DNA from: Euborellia annulipes
Taxonomy: Eukaryota; Arthropoda; Insecta; Dermaptera; Anisolabididae
Direction of reading: 5' to 3'
Assembly (NCBI GenBank): GCA_023213315.1
Contig: JAKCPI010012549.1
Location: 49,893-113,892 of the forward strand
DNA length: 64,000 bases
Positions 1-11,752 of this stretch are shown piece after piece. The notes under the pieces were generated by a model. The model was not told the origin of the DNA. It was given only the letters and a program-made list of their open reading frames with translations, and ran no database searches. The position numbers and the translations under genes were made by a program. Each line of letters begins with the position of its first letter. The stretch's first letter is position 1.

Positions 1-37
1 GATGCTTATTCAATGCTTAGTATCCTAGTTGCCTTGT

Positions 38-592
38 TTATTAATGAGAAGGATGAATAAATAAAATCCGGAGATGAATTTCAGGCCAATTGCTATGGGT
101 CAACGATTCGGAGCCAAAACGACTCCTTCTTCAGGACCATGCGGTGTCAAGAAAAACAGGGAATAGCCCTCAATTTTGTCATTAAAAGTTTTGATTAATC
201 ACGCTAGTACACGTGTGAATCTCTTCTTCGTTTAGCCTCTTTGGTTTAGTTCCATTGTCTTTCACATGTGTACTAGCGCAATGGAGCCAAATGAAGAAAA
301 CTAAGAAGAGATTCTTCGTTTGGCTCCATTGGTTTTCACATGCGTACTACCTCAATGGAGCCAAAGGAAGAAAACGAAGAAGAGATTCTTCGTTTGGCTC
401 CATTGCCTTTTACATGAGTACTAGCGTGATTAATCACAACTTTTAATGACAAAATTGAGGGCTATTTGTTCTTCACATCGCATGGTCCTGAAGAAGGAGT
501 CGTTCTGGCTCTTGGCTTTTGGAAGGAGTTAATCCAAATAAATTGGCCTGAAAATGCTCTCCGGATTTTATTTATTCACCCTTCTCACTAAT
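38..592. repeat. Foldback element with internal tandem hairpins
   Basis: The outer arms (about 38-215 and 418-592) are inverted copies. Both contain TCCGGATTTTATTTATTC or its complement, and the stretch 'ccctcaattttgtcatt' recurs inverted. The centre holds about two tandem copies of a ~75-bp unit, each itself a hairpin because 'caatggagccaaa' faces 'tttggctccattg'. There is no coding capacity beyond chance ORFs. It is a non-autonomous foldback-type repeat of unknown class. Confidence 0.8.
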
Positions 593-705
593 ATCCACCA
601 GGCTGCCCCCTATCTTCACTTGTTTATTAATTTTTTCTGATTGACTAAGAGCGGCAAAAGTTTTAGGTACGCCACTGTTGGAAATTGTCTATAATATTGA
701 TACTA
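593..705. other. Unassigned spacer
   Basis: AT-rich spacer between two inverted-repeat elements. I see no recognisable feature. Confidence 0.5.
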
Positions 706-848
706 CGTAGTCAGCCAAGAGGAGAAATAAAACGCAATTTTATTTAACTGTGTTTAGGTCTGAGGAGGGGGCGATTAGCAGCCCGAAACGTCGACGAGCA
801 CACTGAAATAAAATTGCGATTTATTTCTCGTCTTGGCTGCCTACACTA
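706..848. repeat. Short inverted-repeat element with CTGAGGA/GAAAC core
   Basis: The arms 'gtcagccaagaggagaaat' (about 710-728) and its near-complement ending at 843 enclose a loop. The loop carries CTGAGGA (760-766), a possible GGGC/GCCC helix and GAAAC (785-789). This is one of the hammerhead-like cores of the window, but no flanking helix I is visible here. Confidence 0.6.
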
Positions 849-1755
849 CTATCAATTAATTATTTTATTAATACTCTATTTCAGAGTTGCACGTGATCAG
901 GGCGAAAGTGAGCAATTGGGGCATTTTTGTTAAATTTAATATTAATCTCAGTAAACTTAATGCTCAACATATCGGGCTGTCCTCTCGTCGGCCATACACA
1001 TTTAAATATAAATTTATAGCTACTTTATAATAATATTTGTTTGTCTATATAATCCACGTCGGTTTTTGATAAATTTATTATCTCTATATCCCATATCGGT
1101 ACATGTATTTTATTTTTAATAAATTCTGTCTCGGCTTAATATAAATTTTTAAATGCAAAAAAAAAAAAATTTATCTAGCAATTTATGTCCGTGTCCGGAG
1201 CTCGTTTTATTTTATTATCATGACAAGCTCCCTGAGGAATTCATATATATATATATTTATATATATAAACAACCAAACCCTCGGACATTGAGCCATCCGA
1301 ATTTCAATTCCAGCAGACAAAAAATACCCTTGAGTGGAAAATAGTCTCGTGTGAATGTTTGTTTATCCCTGTGTGTGTGTATATTCGTGCTGCTGTTACA
1401 AATTGGATCATTTTAATTCATCGTTGACAGATACATGAATCGTTCCTCGCCCTCAGAACAAACTACCCTTCTCTCCTCCCAAAACCTCACCCTAGCCCTA
1501 ATCCAAAACAAAAGACTAATTGAATCTATTTTTTTTTTTTTTTTTTTTTTTTACATCATTCTCAAATCCTCAAATTATTTCTCTCTATTGTTCTTTTTTA
1601 GGTTGTTCCAAAATTTCACTAATAATAAAATATCTAAATAATGAATTTTTGCCAAGTTGAAAGTCAAAATTTCAAAAAAAAAAAAAAAAAACTGACAAAA
1701 GGGAAGGTATAGGCAACTTGGTGTTAAAACACTACGTTTAAGTTATTAATATTAT
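849..1755. other. AT-rich intergenic DNA with simple repeats
   Basis: No gene seen. It holds an (AT)n stretch at about 1240-1266, a poly(T) run at about 1529-1551 and a poly(A) run at about 1675-1690. Short ORFs across it owe their length to homopolymers. Confidence 0.5.
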
Positions 1756-1760
1756 AGATC

Positions 1761-1815
1761 AGGGGTCGGCAACTTTTTTTTGACTTCCAAAAGAAATATC
1801 TTTAGGCCCGCTCTG
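1761..1815 (+). mobile_element. hAT-type transposon terminus (relic)
   Basis: The sequence CAGGGGTCGGCAAC followed by a T-run and 'gacttccaaaag' resembles the classic terminal inverted repeat of hAT/Charlie-type elements. I could not find the matching far end, so this is a one-ended relic. Confidence 0.45.
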
Positions 1816-2016
1816 CACTATCCAAAAATAAAAATATATTTGGCGAAGAGCACACAACTTTCTCTTAATTTTTCCTCTCACCCCATAAACCCTCCACATT
1901 CCAGAACAGCCACTGTTATTTATTTTTTTCTTTCAAAACTGAAAAAGTACTCTTATCGTCTCTATAGGCCTATTCATATAATCAATAATTAACATGACGA
2001 CTGAATTGCAAATTTC

Positions 2017-2729
2017 CAAAAAGAGAATAAAAGATGAATTTAAAAAAATATTTTTTTTTAAAGATAAGAAAGGCGTGAAAAAATTTCTAAACAGACATTT
2101 TTGACATTTCTCATTTATATTCCGATTTTATTAATATTTAATTAGTATAATTAAAAATATTATTTGTAGAAAGAGATAGAGGATATTTTCAGGAAAAGTA
2201 GGTTTTCAAATTTTTTTTGTTGCAATTGTTTGTGCAGTTAGAAATAATTTTATAGAAAAATTATTGTCAGAGAATTTATTAACATCACGATTGAATTGCA
2301 ATCGAACAGTTTCGGTCAAACAATCTGATTCAGGTCTGCAGAAACATTTCAATACATACAAATATAATAAAATATTTTCTACAATATGTTTCTGCAGGCC
2401 TGATGATGGTCAGAATGTTTGACCGAAACTGTTCGATTGCAATTCAATCGTGATGTTAATAAATTCTCCAACAATAATTTTTCTATAAAATTATTTCTAA
2501 TTGCACAAACAATTGCAACAAAAAAAAATTTGAAAACCTCTTACTTTTCCTGAAAATATCCTCTTTCTGTTTCTACAAATAATATTTTTAATTATACTAA
2601 TTAAATATTAATAAAATCGGAATATAAATGAGAAATGTCAAAAATGTCTGTTTAGAAATTTTTTCACGCCTTTCTTATCTTTAAAAAAGAAATATTTTTT
2701 TAAATTCATCTTTTATTCTCTTTTTGTGG
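2017..2729. repeat. Long foldback element, ~330-bp arms
   Basis: The arms 2017-2345 and 2395-2729 are near-perfect inverted copies; for example 'aagagaataaaagatgaat' faces 'attcatcttttattctctt'. Close to the centre, the right arm carries CTGATGA (2400-2406), a 5-bp GGTCA/TGACC helix (2408-2424) and GAAAC (2425-2429). The left arm has a degenerate counterpart. No protein is encoded. Confidence 0.85.
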
Positions 2730-3280
2730 AAATCCTGTCAAAAGATGGTCAAGGTTGAATGATAAAATATTAACTTAGCTATAGCAGGATACGAGTTATG
2801 ATATTGATCAAAGGAAAGGCTAGTGCCTTTGGAGAATAATTCGATTATTTTTATTATATTTTGTGACATGATAGAAAAGTTTAATAATAATAATAAAAAG
2901 AAAGTGAAAGCGAATTAGCGCGAAAAGATTCCCCTTCAATAATGAAGGCCTACTCGAGTGAGCTACAGCACGGTACATCCTCCCAAAAATAGATTAAATT
3001 AAGTATCCTCCATTTTTAATTAAAAGTTTCCTGATGTTCAAAGGTTGAAATAAAATGAATTGAAGAGTATTTTGGCGTAGTAAAAAATTGATGACTCGAA
3101 AGAAAAGAGACAAAAATATAGCACGCAAATAAAATTAAACCCATAGGAAGACGTTTAAGGGAGGACGTTTTATTGTCCCAACCTCAGAGCATCTTCATCT
3201 CTTTTGTTAATTCAGATAAGAATAGCATCAATGAAATTTATGTTCTTTCTTACTTAAAATTCAATTTTTTCTTTTTAAAA
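2730..3280. other. Unassigned AT-rich spacer
   Basis: No gene, repeat family or structured element recognised. Confidence 0.4.
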
Positions 3281-3374
3281 ATCTGGTGTGGCTGGTCGCA
3301 CCAGATTTTCTGAATCGACATATATTTAGTTTCCACCGATATACATGTACATTATTAGAATTTTTTTTTTTTTT

Positions 3375-3525
3375 AAACATTCACACTTTTTTCTCATTCA
3401 CACTCACACTCCAACACACATTCGCACAGTCATCTGGTATCCAAATGGCTTAAATAAAATCATCGGACTGCCTGGGGTTTGGTATAGGAGGTAGGCACGC
3501 TACCTACTATGCCAAGCCCGGGGGC
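3375..3525 (-). mobile_element. tRNA-derived SINE, internally deleted
   Basis: Read on the minus strand, it starts with a tRNA-like head ('cccgggcttggcatagtagg') and continues into the family body ('ggtatccaaatgg' region). It ends with the GTGTGAATGAGAAAAAA-type tail. The middle of the family consensus is missing. It is inserted in an HPE copy. Confidence 0.65.
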
Positions 3526-3564
3526 ATTATTAGAATTAAAGATGTAAAATTTATAAACATGGGA

Positions 3565-3705
3565 ATGTAATTTGTATTGTATATTTTGTATTTATTGTAT
3601 TTGGTATTGTGTTATTTTGTATTTGTGTATTTTGTGGATGTATACAGAATGTAACTGTGGTATGGCTGCGGGCCGAAAACCAATAAAAGAAAAAAATAAA
3701 ATAAA
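3565..3705 (+). mobile_element. 5'-truncated non-LTR retrotransposon 3' end
   Basis: A 141-bp insertion that ends in 'ccaataaaagaaaaaaataa' and an A-rich tail. A perfect 12-bp direct repeat ATAAACATGGGA flanks it (3553-3564 and 3706-3717). Removing one copy restores the HPE body, so this is a clean retroposition event. The clade cannot be told from 141 bp. Confidence 0.75.
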
Positions 3706-4193
3706 ATAAACATGGGAAATATTTATATTTTGTTTCTATGGCAACAATTTCTCCTAACTTTCCTAATAAGTACAAGAGTAAAGTGTGCTTCAAAAGATTT
3801 CAATGGGAAAATGAGAATATACATTTTAAAGAGCATTTAAAAATAATTGATTTTTGAATTTCAATCAGAATCGTTGGAGCGAATTTTGAGAAAATCGAAA
3901 AAAAAAAAAAAAAAAAAAAACTGAAAAGTACATCAGTAAAGTACTAGTACTTTTTGGCCAATTTTGTTCAAAAGCTTCATGTCACGTCTCAAGGGGTCAC
4001 GAACTTAAATATAAAATTTCAACCTCCTATTTATTTTCATTCTTGAAATATTTTGTTCACAGACAGGATTCAGGGGACCCCAAAACGTGTATATCCATCA
4101 AAATCTCCACATCAAATTTTTGACAGGAATCCAATACGAAAGTACTTTCTCTTTCTATATATAAATTACATATATAAGTAAGAGAAAGTAAAA

Positions 4194-4700
4194 ACTAATA
4201 ACTAGTCATCTATCTTTGTCGACATTGAAAATTAATTTTATCAGAGAAGTAATAATTAAAATGTTATAATTTAAAAAATTTCGTTATAAAGTTTGTGATA
4301 TATTTTCGAATATTCATTCCCGAGTATCATTGATCCCGAATTCGTCCTTGACATGGTTACAAAAATAGAGGGTTGAATGTATTTTAATAACGGGACTAAA
4401 TCATCTAAAACAAACATCCCCTTTAGAAAATATTGGCCAGAGAAAAAATACAGGCTGGATTCAAATCGACTTTTCCATTTAGGGATTTCGCTTATCTTAT
4501 ATTGTATAAAAAAAAAAAACTCAACGTAAATGTATTAGATGAGTTGTGAAAAATGCAAATACACGACCCGTTCGATATAACAAATAAATGATATAACCAA
4601 AGATTAAATAAAAAAATAAAATAGAAAAAAAGTTTCTCAAATTGCTTCCGATCAAAAAACACTCAAAAGAAAATGAAAATTGAGCCCGTCTTCAGGTAGA
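4194..4700. other. Unassigned AT-rich spacer
   Basis: No gene recognised. Poly(A) stretches are present near 4510 and 4625. Confidence 0.4.
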
Positions 4701-4800
4701 GGTTTTTTCATAATTTTGTTATTAATTATTTATTAAAAATATAAATACTGTACAACGTTTCGGCTGCTTATTCTGCAGCCGTTATCAAGTACTGTGCACT
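4701..4800 (-). repeat. Element end with GCAGCCGAAACGTTG motif
   Basis: On the minus strand it reads 'cttgataacggctgc', a loop, then 'gcagccgaaacgttgtac', followed by an AT-rich run. It is related to the CTGANGA/GAAAC cores elsewhere, but here the first block is degenerate (TTGATAA). Only one arm is present. It is possibly the end of a Penelope-like or other retroelement. Confidence 0.4.
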
Positions 4801-4930
4801 TGCTTTGACTCAAGGGAACTTGTGTTCTGAGCTTGGTTGTGTTCTGTGCTTGTCAAACCAGATTTAGATTTTTTGTGTCGACATAAATTTAGTTTCCGAC
4901 AGTAGGCCGGTCCTACTTTAGATTTTTTTT

Positions 4931-5110
4931 TAAACACACACTTTTTTTCTCATTCACACTCACACACACATTCACACAGTCTTTTCGGCAACTAACAATT
5001 GTAAGACCATATAAGACTTTTGACGATAACCGTTATTTGAATATATTGATATATATACGGTATATTTGGGGTCCAGGCATTCTTATTTAAGTCATTTGGT
5101 ATCCAAATGG
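4931..5110 (-). mobile_element. SINE fragment (3' part)
   Basis: On the minus strand it shows the SINE body and its GTGTGAATGTGTGTG-like tail. The tRNA-like head is missing beyond the point where a MITE abuts at position 5111. Confidence 0.65.
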
Positions 5111-5112
5111 TA

Positions 5113-5344
5113 CAGTGAGCGCCACAATTAAGTCCCCACCTGATAGCTTTAGCCTTAAGTATATGTTATAGTATATGGTGTAAAGTGAAATAATTTTAAT
5201 GACCGAAAAGGTAAAACGTAAAATCTGCTACAGATGATTTTATTTTTCCTTTTAAAATTTAAAATTATTTCACCATTTACCATATTCTATACCATATATT
5301 TAAGGCTAAAGCTATCAGGTGGGGGTTAATTGTGGCGCTCACTG
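5113..5344. mobile_element. Tc1/mariner-type MITE with TA duplication
   Basis: The terminal inverted repeats begin CAGTGAGCGCCACAATTAAG. The element is flanked on both sides by TA, the target duplication of Tc1/mariner elements. It is nearly a full palindrome of 232 bp and encodes nothing. A diverged copy lies at about 41,638-41,856. Confidence 0.8.
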
Positions 5345-6135
5345 TACCTACATTAGATAGAAATCAAGATGTAAAATTTATAAATATGGAAAAATATTTA
5401 AATTTTTTTACCATGGCTTCTATTTTTCCTATGTAATTTTTACTTTTCCTATAAAAAAAGAATCTAAAAAATAATTGATTTATGAATTTTAATCAAAATC
5501 ATTAGAGCGAATTTCGAATCAGTAGAGTACTAGTACTTTTTGTTCAAAACGTGTGACGTCCCAGGGGGGTAGCTAACTTAAATATAAAATTTCAACCTCC
5601 TAGCGCTTTTCATTCTTGAGATATAGATAGATAGATATTTTGTTGACAGACAGACCATTTTTGCGGGACCCACTTTTTTGGATTCAGGGTCCTCCCCAAG
5701 TAAAAATGATCGAGGGACCACACGCCCGTACAAGAGACGCACGCTGCAAATACGACAGAGACAGGGATCCACACGCCCTCATCAGGGATGCATACAGTAG
5801 ATCGAAATAAGTGACCAGAAGAAAAATGTGTGTCCCTGGTGAGGACGTGTATAGCCTATATCCCTGTGGGTTCCTAAAAGTTCAGACTAGCTGCGGGTGT
5901 ATGGATCCCTATGATTTTCGTGAGAAATTTTTACACTGATCAAAGTGTACCCATAAATCTCGACATCGAATTTTTGACATTAATCCAATATTTTCTCTCT
6001 AAATTACATATGTTAGAGAAGGTAAAAACTAAAAACTTTTATATTAGAACAAAAAAAAAATCTCGTTATCGAATTTTTGATATGATCGTAATACTTTCTC
6101 TTTATATATCACATATATAGGTGGGAGAAAGTAAA

Positions 6136-6649
6136 CATTTCACTTAAATCTTTTACAAGCAATCAAACTCTGAAGTAGATTATATCCGAAAAATTAATTG
6201 ATATTTTTTTTTTCTAAATTTATTTAGTTAGATACTTCATTCTTCAATTTTTTGTGTTTACCAAGCATTTTAAGCTCTTAATATTTTTTTTATACTTCTA
6301 AAAAGTTTTAAAGAGTGTAAATGATGCTTTTTAAAACTTTAATGGACATGATATTTTTTAAAGAAAATTCATTCACTTAATATTTTTCAATAAACAAGTG
6401 AAAAAAAAGTTACCGATAATGAATTTATTTGAAAAGAAAAAGCCATTATATCATTATTGTCTTGATAAAACTGGGTTATCATGAGATAATCTTAAGGTGT
6501 TCAAATTCTTTTTGGACTGTATTTTGGACACCCTATCTTTTGAAGTCTAGATGTAGAAAAGACTTTAAAAAAATTATAATAACCTCTTAAGTTCTAAAAT
6601 AGTTTCGGTCATTATAAAAAAAAAAAAAAAATAGTTTCGGAAACTAAAT
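6136..6649. other. Unassigned AT-rich spacer
   Basis: No gene or element recognised. Low complexity. Confidence 0.4.
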
Positions 6650-7346
6650 GGACCGTTTATTTTGAAAGTGGTGTAAGTCCATTTAAAAAAAATGAGATCA
6701 CATAATTTATGCTTAATTTAATTTAAACTTTCTATGTATAATGTAAATTTCTTAAAAAATTCCAATGTTTTGTACAATTGAAAATTGGTCGGTAAAATTA
6801 ATTGCCTAATCATTGATTATGTAAGTTGTGTAAGTCCAATTTGAGGTAGGGGGCTTAGCAGATGGTTGCCTGGCAGTAGCCTGTTATTTTGCATTTGTTT
6901 CTATATGTGTCAAGAGTTACTAGCAGAGGTGTCATTTAGGAGGGGGGCAGGGGGGGGCATTTGCATCCCCCCAAGGGCTCTGAATTTTTTTAAATTTTAT
7001 AATACTATACTAAATAAAATATTTCAAAATATATCTACGGGTATATAAACTATACAAAATTAAAAAATTAATTAAATTAAATACCTTTTAGCCAAATTTG
7101 AGATACCTATTTGTAAGAAAATTAAAAAAAAAAAAGTTTGCCCCCGACCCCCAAAGAAAAAATTGGAATGGCGCCAATGGTCACTAGCTTAGATTACTTA
7201 TTATAACCAATATTGATAAATCAGTTGCCAGACTTCATACATATAATTTGCCTAGATTTTTAAATTAACAGATAAGCTTATGCTAACCTTTAATTTTCTC
7301 GAAACAATAGAAAATGGACTTACACCACTTTTAAAATAAATGGTCC
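6650..7346. mobile_element. Inverted-repeat transposon relic, TIR ~40 bp
   Basis: The ends match as an imperfect inverted repeat: GGACCGTTTATTTTGAAAG on the left, GGACCATTTATTTTAAAAG as the complement on the right, and then a shared GTGGTGTAAGTCCATTT. It has no transposase. A hAT-type MITE is nested inside it. Confidence 0.65.
6924..7179. mobile_element. hAT-type MITE with 8-bp target duplication
   Basis: The ends are CAGAGGTGTCATT and, as complement, CATTGGCGCCATT. The flanks are GTTACTAG (6916-6923) and GTCACTAG (7180-7187), a 7/8 match that fits the 8-bp duplication of hAT transposons. The interior has G-runs and an AT-rich core and no ORF of note. Confidence 0.7.
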
Positions 7347-7957
7347 AAATATATCGCGACAAAAAAATTCTAATATGAAAGCACATCACACTTTCGATTA
7401 TCGTAGGTAAGAAAAAGTTATATGCTGTGAGTTACACCAGATTTTTTATTTTGTATTTCAAGTTTTCAGTTTTCTTTCTTTTTCTAAATGTTAACTTAAA
7501 GTTTCAAAAATTACAATATTTAAATGATATGGTTTATTTTTCAATCCCCGTGAAAGCCAACTGTTCATATTTCATCAGAGTAATGTCTACATAATTAAAG
7601 CCCTTTGTGAAATAAGAGACAAGTAGATAGGCAAGCTCATTCCATTTTGCCTCTCACATCACTTGCTCAACGTTTTGAAAACTTTTGTGTAAGTTCAAAA
7701 TTAGGGCAACATTAGGGAGGAGATTTGCAAGCCCTTAGGGTGTCTTCTTGAGCGTTGCTTTTCACGGATTATACCAGAGGAGAATGACTTTATTATTATT
7801 ATTATATTATATTTACTGATATCTCATTTAGTTTTGAAAAGTATAGGGGACACACCCAAGACGGAGATAGAAGGCATGAGATTAGACAAGTTAGCTCTAA
7901 TTGAACCATTATAAGTAAGTAAAAAATTAATCAATATAAAATCTTTTTCTTATTCTT
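7347..7957. other. Unassigned spacer
   Basis: No gene recognised. An (ATT)n microsatellite lies at about 7790-7805. Confidence 0.4.
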
Positions 7958-7995
7958 TCCTCGCCTTTTTCCCGCAGTGCGGGATCGGCGGGACA
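7958..7995 (+). repeat. CCTCGCC...CCCGC...TGCGGG.TCGGC motif block
   Basis: A GC-rich block with a CCCGCagTGCGGG hairpin. A related block is at 57,825-57,860 in the same orientation. It is likely a short dispersed repeat of unknown class. Confidence 0.4.
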
Positions 7996-8044
7996 TTCAT
8001 GGGTTCAGACGACCCGGAAAGAATAGAACAGGCCGGCCCGTCAC

Positions 8045-8312
8045 TTCTAAAATTTATAAACAGAAAAATATTTATATTTTGTTACCATGGCAACCATTTC
8101 TCTTATCCTTCCTATGAAATGCAAGAGTGAAGTGAGCTTCAAACAATTTTGAGAGCAAAATGATAATATACATTTTAAAGAGCAAGAGTGAAGTGTGCTT
8201 CAAACAATTTTGAGATGATATTTTTCAACAGAAAATACAAAAAAGTGGAGTTAGGCAGGGGGACTTTGCTAATTAGAGCGTCGATATATACATAGATAAG
8301 AGAAAGTAAAAA
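8045..8312 (+). repeat. HPE fragment
   Basis: HPE body ('ttaccatggcaacc', 'tatgaaatgcaagagt') joined to the family tail 'gataagagaaagtaaaa'. The middle is deleted, and the 'gagcaagagtgaagtg' block is partly duplicated. Confidence 0.7.
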
Positions 8313-8913
8313 GTGGTTTTGGCGACATGCTCTGTCTGTGAACAAAATATCTCAAGCACAAAAAGAGCTAGGAGGTTGATGTACTTTTTCAGTTTTTTTT
8401 AATTTTCTCAAAATCCGCTTTAACGATTTTGATTAAAAATTCAAAAATCAATTATATTTTCGATGCTCTTTCAAATGTATTTTCTCATTTTTGCTCTCAA
8501 AATAGTTTGAAGCACACTTTACTCTTGTACTTCATAGGAAAAAGATAGAAGAAATGGTTGCCATGGTAACAAAATATAAATATTTTCCCATACTTATAAA
8601 TTTTATATCTTGAATTCTAATATATCGGCGGGGGCTTAAATAGAAATGCCTGAACCCCCAATAGATATTTTCATGAAATAACGATTATCCGTCAGAGTCT
8701 AAGGTGCCGAAAAGACTGTGAATGTGAGTATGAATGAGAAAAAAAGTGTGAATGTTTAAAAAAAAAATATATATATATATATATCAGCGGAAACTAAATA
8801 TATATCGACACGAAAAACCTGGTGTGACAAGCACAGATCACAACTTTTGATTACCGAAGGTAAGAGAAAGTTGTGATTTGTGGGACCAGTCACACCAGAT
8901 TTTTTTTAAACAA
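8313..8913 (-). repeat. HPE copy in reverse, with nested SINE
   Basis: It runs on the minus strand from the head hairpin ('aatctggtgtgactgg' complement ends near 8913) to the 'catgtcgcca' region. It lies tail-to-tail with the preceding HPE fragment. A plus-strand SINE 3' part is inserted at about 8634-8770. Confidence 0.75.
8634..8770 (+). mobile_element. SINE fragment (3' part)
   Basis: Contains 'gcttaaatagaaatgcctg', 'gtgccgaaaagactgtg' and the 'gaatgagaaaaaaagtgtg' tail of the SINE family. The tRNA-like head is missing. Confidence 0.7.
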
Positions 8914-9570
8914 ATCAAGAAATTGATCAACCAAATGTAGAGATACAACAACAAAGCCTGTTCTCTTTTAACTAACTTTTAGCCTAAAAGCTTTTCCGTT
9001 TATATGCTTGCAAAAAAAAAAACGCATCCAAAAGAAAGAATAAAAATTCAGGAGAGCTTTTCTTTCTCTTTACGTCTTTCTTATGTTTTAGAGCTCTAAA
9101 TATTCTCGAGTAATCTCGGGGGTAAGGATAAAAAATTACTATAATAAAGAGTAGAAAATTTAAACAAGCTAATGATCCACCATATTTGCTGTCTCTTAAA
9201 TGTAAATTTAAATCGCAACTCGTTTTGTCCATTTTTTTTTTTTTTTTTTTTTAGCTAAATAAATAAACTAAGAAAAATTGTCAAACGAGAAAATTTAATG
9301 TAAACGAATAATGAATTATTTTTTTTTTATTATTCGCTTGCAGTTAATGTAAATATCATGGAGTGGATAAATTAGACCAACTCACTAATGGATTTTTTTG
9401 TTCCAGAGGTGTTATAGAGAGTGTCACGCATTGGTGTTGATTTTTAACACGCAGAAGTACTAGAGTAATTAATCAAAAAATTCATCAATGAGATTATCGT
9501 TTGAATTATCTAACTTCTAACAATCAAACTAATTTTAAGATAAGCGATATCAATTGAGATGTGACTGGGT
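8914..9570. other. Unassigned AT-rich spacer
   Basis: No gene recognised. A poly(T) run is at about 9231-9252. Confidence 0.4.
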
Positions 9571-10420
9571 AGTTAATTTAGAAGATTTAGCTTTCATGAA
9601 AATAATTTTTCTGTCAACTGTCAACGTTTTGTTCACCAATCACGAACTTCTTCAAGACAGTCAATTGTTTTTGAACTACAAGTTCTAATGTTTTATTGCT
9701 CTTATTTATAATTCGAGAATATTGCATTCAAATTTACTTATCCGAATTAGCTTGAATAAATTTTTTCTATCTGGGGAGAGATCTGAACACCCTTTAAATC
9801 AACAATAACATTTAATTATCACGTGAGATGTTCAAAAATTTTATTGTTGAAAACATAAAATTTAATTAATCTACAGTATTTCTCTTTCTATCTTAAAGCT
9901 TTAATTAAAACATGAAAATTATTATATTGTTTTATGCTAACATATACGGTACCTCAGGCAATAATAAATAATAATAAAAAAATTATATTGTTTGATAATA
10001 TTGTTGCTTTATCTCGAAATATAAAATGCATAATGATTAAATCAAATTCATTTTAATTAACCGTTTATCAATTTTTAAAATTTTTATCTTCAAAGATATG
10101 ATCCTCAATTTTTATATCACCTAATGTTTTATTTTCTTGTTTAAAAAAAAAATCTAGTGTGACTGGTCGCACAGTATTCTGTGCTGGTTACAGATTTTTT
10201 GTGCAGACATATATTTAGTTTCAGACAGTAGGACACTACTGTACATTTGAATTCAAGATGTAAAATGTATAAACAGAAAAATATTTATATTTTGTTATCA
10301 TGGCAACCATTTCTCCTATCATTTCTATGAAGTACAAGAGTAAAGTGGTCATCATAATATTTCAAGGGCAAAATGAGAATATACATTTTAAAGAGCATCT
10401 AAAAAATAATTGATTTTTCA
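9571..10420 (+). repeat. Large direct repeat, copy 1
   Basis: Nearly identical to 11,871-12,722, displaced by about 2.3 kb. It starts at 'agttaatttagaagattt' and ends inside an HPE body. Differences are few, for example a short indel around 'tctggggagagatctg'. The repeated block already contains the junction between an AT-rich segment and an HPE, so the copy was made after that HPE inserted. Confidence 0.85.
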
Positions 10421-10745
10421 ATTAAAAAAAAAATCGTTGAAGCAAATTTAGAGGAAATCGAAAAAACGGAAAAAGTGCATCAATAAAGTACTTGTACTTT
10501 TTGGCCGATTTTGTTCAAAAGCTACGTGTTACGTCTCAGAAGGGTGCCTAACTTAAATATAAAATTTCAACCCCGTAAGTCCTTTCGTTCTTGAGATATT
10601 TTGTTCACAATCAGACCATGTCGCGAAAATTCAGGGGACCTCAAAACGTGTATATCCACCCAAATCTCAACATCGAATTTTTGACATGAATCTAATACTT
10701 TCTCTTTATATATATTAACATATATAGAGGTAAGAGAAAGTAATA
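10145..10745 (+). repeat. HPE copy
   Basis: Head ('aatctagtgtgactgg'), body and tail ('gaggtaagagaaagtaa') are all present. The head hairpin is shortened. The first half is shared with the large direct repeat. Confidence 0.8.
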
Positions 10746-11227
10746 ATTTTTGAATGAAATTAAAATGACCTACCAACACTAGTGATTAATATAAAATTTC
10801 ATACAAAACGGAAAGTATATATTTAAAATTTAAATAATCTGATGTTCTTTGGGGAGGGGGGGGGGTGAATTTAAGCCTTTCTACCTCGGTAATCTCCTTT
10901 CAAAATTATTTTTCAATATTTTAATTATTAAATGAATTTTTAGTTACTTTGAAATTATTGTATTATTATTTTCAACCCTTAAACCACCCCAATGTAAATA
11001 AATAATAAGTAAATACAAAAATATATACTCAATGAAATAGAAATTTTTAATGTTTAATTGATAAAATAAGAGAATTATTTTTTTAAACTTGTATGTTCCT
11101 TGATCCATGTGGATATTTATAAAATATTTAATTAATAAATAATTCAAAAGTATCGGCTTTTGACATATTTAAGAATAAATATTTATATTTTTTTTAAATC
11201 ACTTTTTTTCTTGGAAAAAAAAAAGAA
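10746..11227. other. Unassigned AT-rich spacer
   Basis: No gene recognised. A G-run lies at 10,852-10,866. Confidence 0.4.
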
Positions 11228-11700
11228 TTAATTACCTTTATTAAGAGGATGGTTGTCACCATTATGGTCGGGGTGAGTTACACTAAATAATTAATCACTT
11301 TAATATAAATACACTACACTTTAATATAAATACATTGATAATAGAAACGAGCACACGAGAGAGAGAGAGAGACCGGCCCGCCCGATGGCTCGCTAGCCCG
11401 GCACTCAACTAAACTCAGAGCGAGTTTTGCCTGTCTGGGCGCTTTTAGAAATGGATCAAAATAAAAAGACTCATTTTAGAAAAAAAGAAAAAAATACTTT
11501 TTATTCTTATCAAATATTCTTATCAAATAATATTTATAGAGAGAAAATAATAATAAAAGCTTTGCCTGTATGGACTTCAGAAAAGAATTAAAATAAAAAA
11601 TCTCATTTTAGTAAAAGATAAAAAAAAATACTTTTTACTATAATCTAACCTGGGAAAAATAATATTAAGAGATGATTTTAAATATCCCCAGTTCTTTCTT
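11228..11700 (+). repeat. Diverged dispersed repeat, copy 1
   Basis: Shares an ordered set of blocks with 28,026-28,310: 'attacctttaata', 'gggtgagttacact', 'attaatcacttt', a GAGAGAGAGA tract, then A-rich 'aaaaatactttt' segments. It is an old, diverged repeat with GC-richer patches at 11,370-11,450. Confidence 0.45.
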
Positions 11701-11752
11701 ATATATTTCTACCCCCAACAACCCTTAGCAACCCATTATTTTTATTTTTATT

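Larger units (their letters stand above)
3281..4193 (+). repeat. HPE copy with nested SINE and LINE end
   Basis: Full-length HPE family member. The head hairpin is collapsed to 'tctggtgtggctggtcgcac'. The body has the diagnostic 'atatttatattttg' and 'gaatatacattttaaagag' blocks, and the tail is 'gtaagagaaagtaaaa'. Two later insertions interrupt it: a minus-strand SINE at about 3375-3525 and a LINE 3' end at 3565-3705. Confidence 0.8.
4850..6135 (+). repeat. HPE copy, expanded by nested insertions
   Basis: It starts in the distal half of the head hairpin ('gtgtcgacataaatttag') and ends with 'gtgggagaaagtaaa'. A SINE (4931-5110) and a Tc1/mariner-type MITE (5113-5344) interrupt it. A GC-richer block at about 5695-5935 of unknown origin separates the 'ttttttggattcaggg' box from the 'ctcgacatcgaatttttgac' box. 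Confidence 0.7.
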
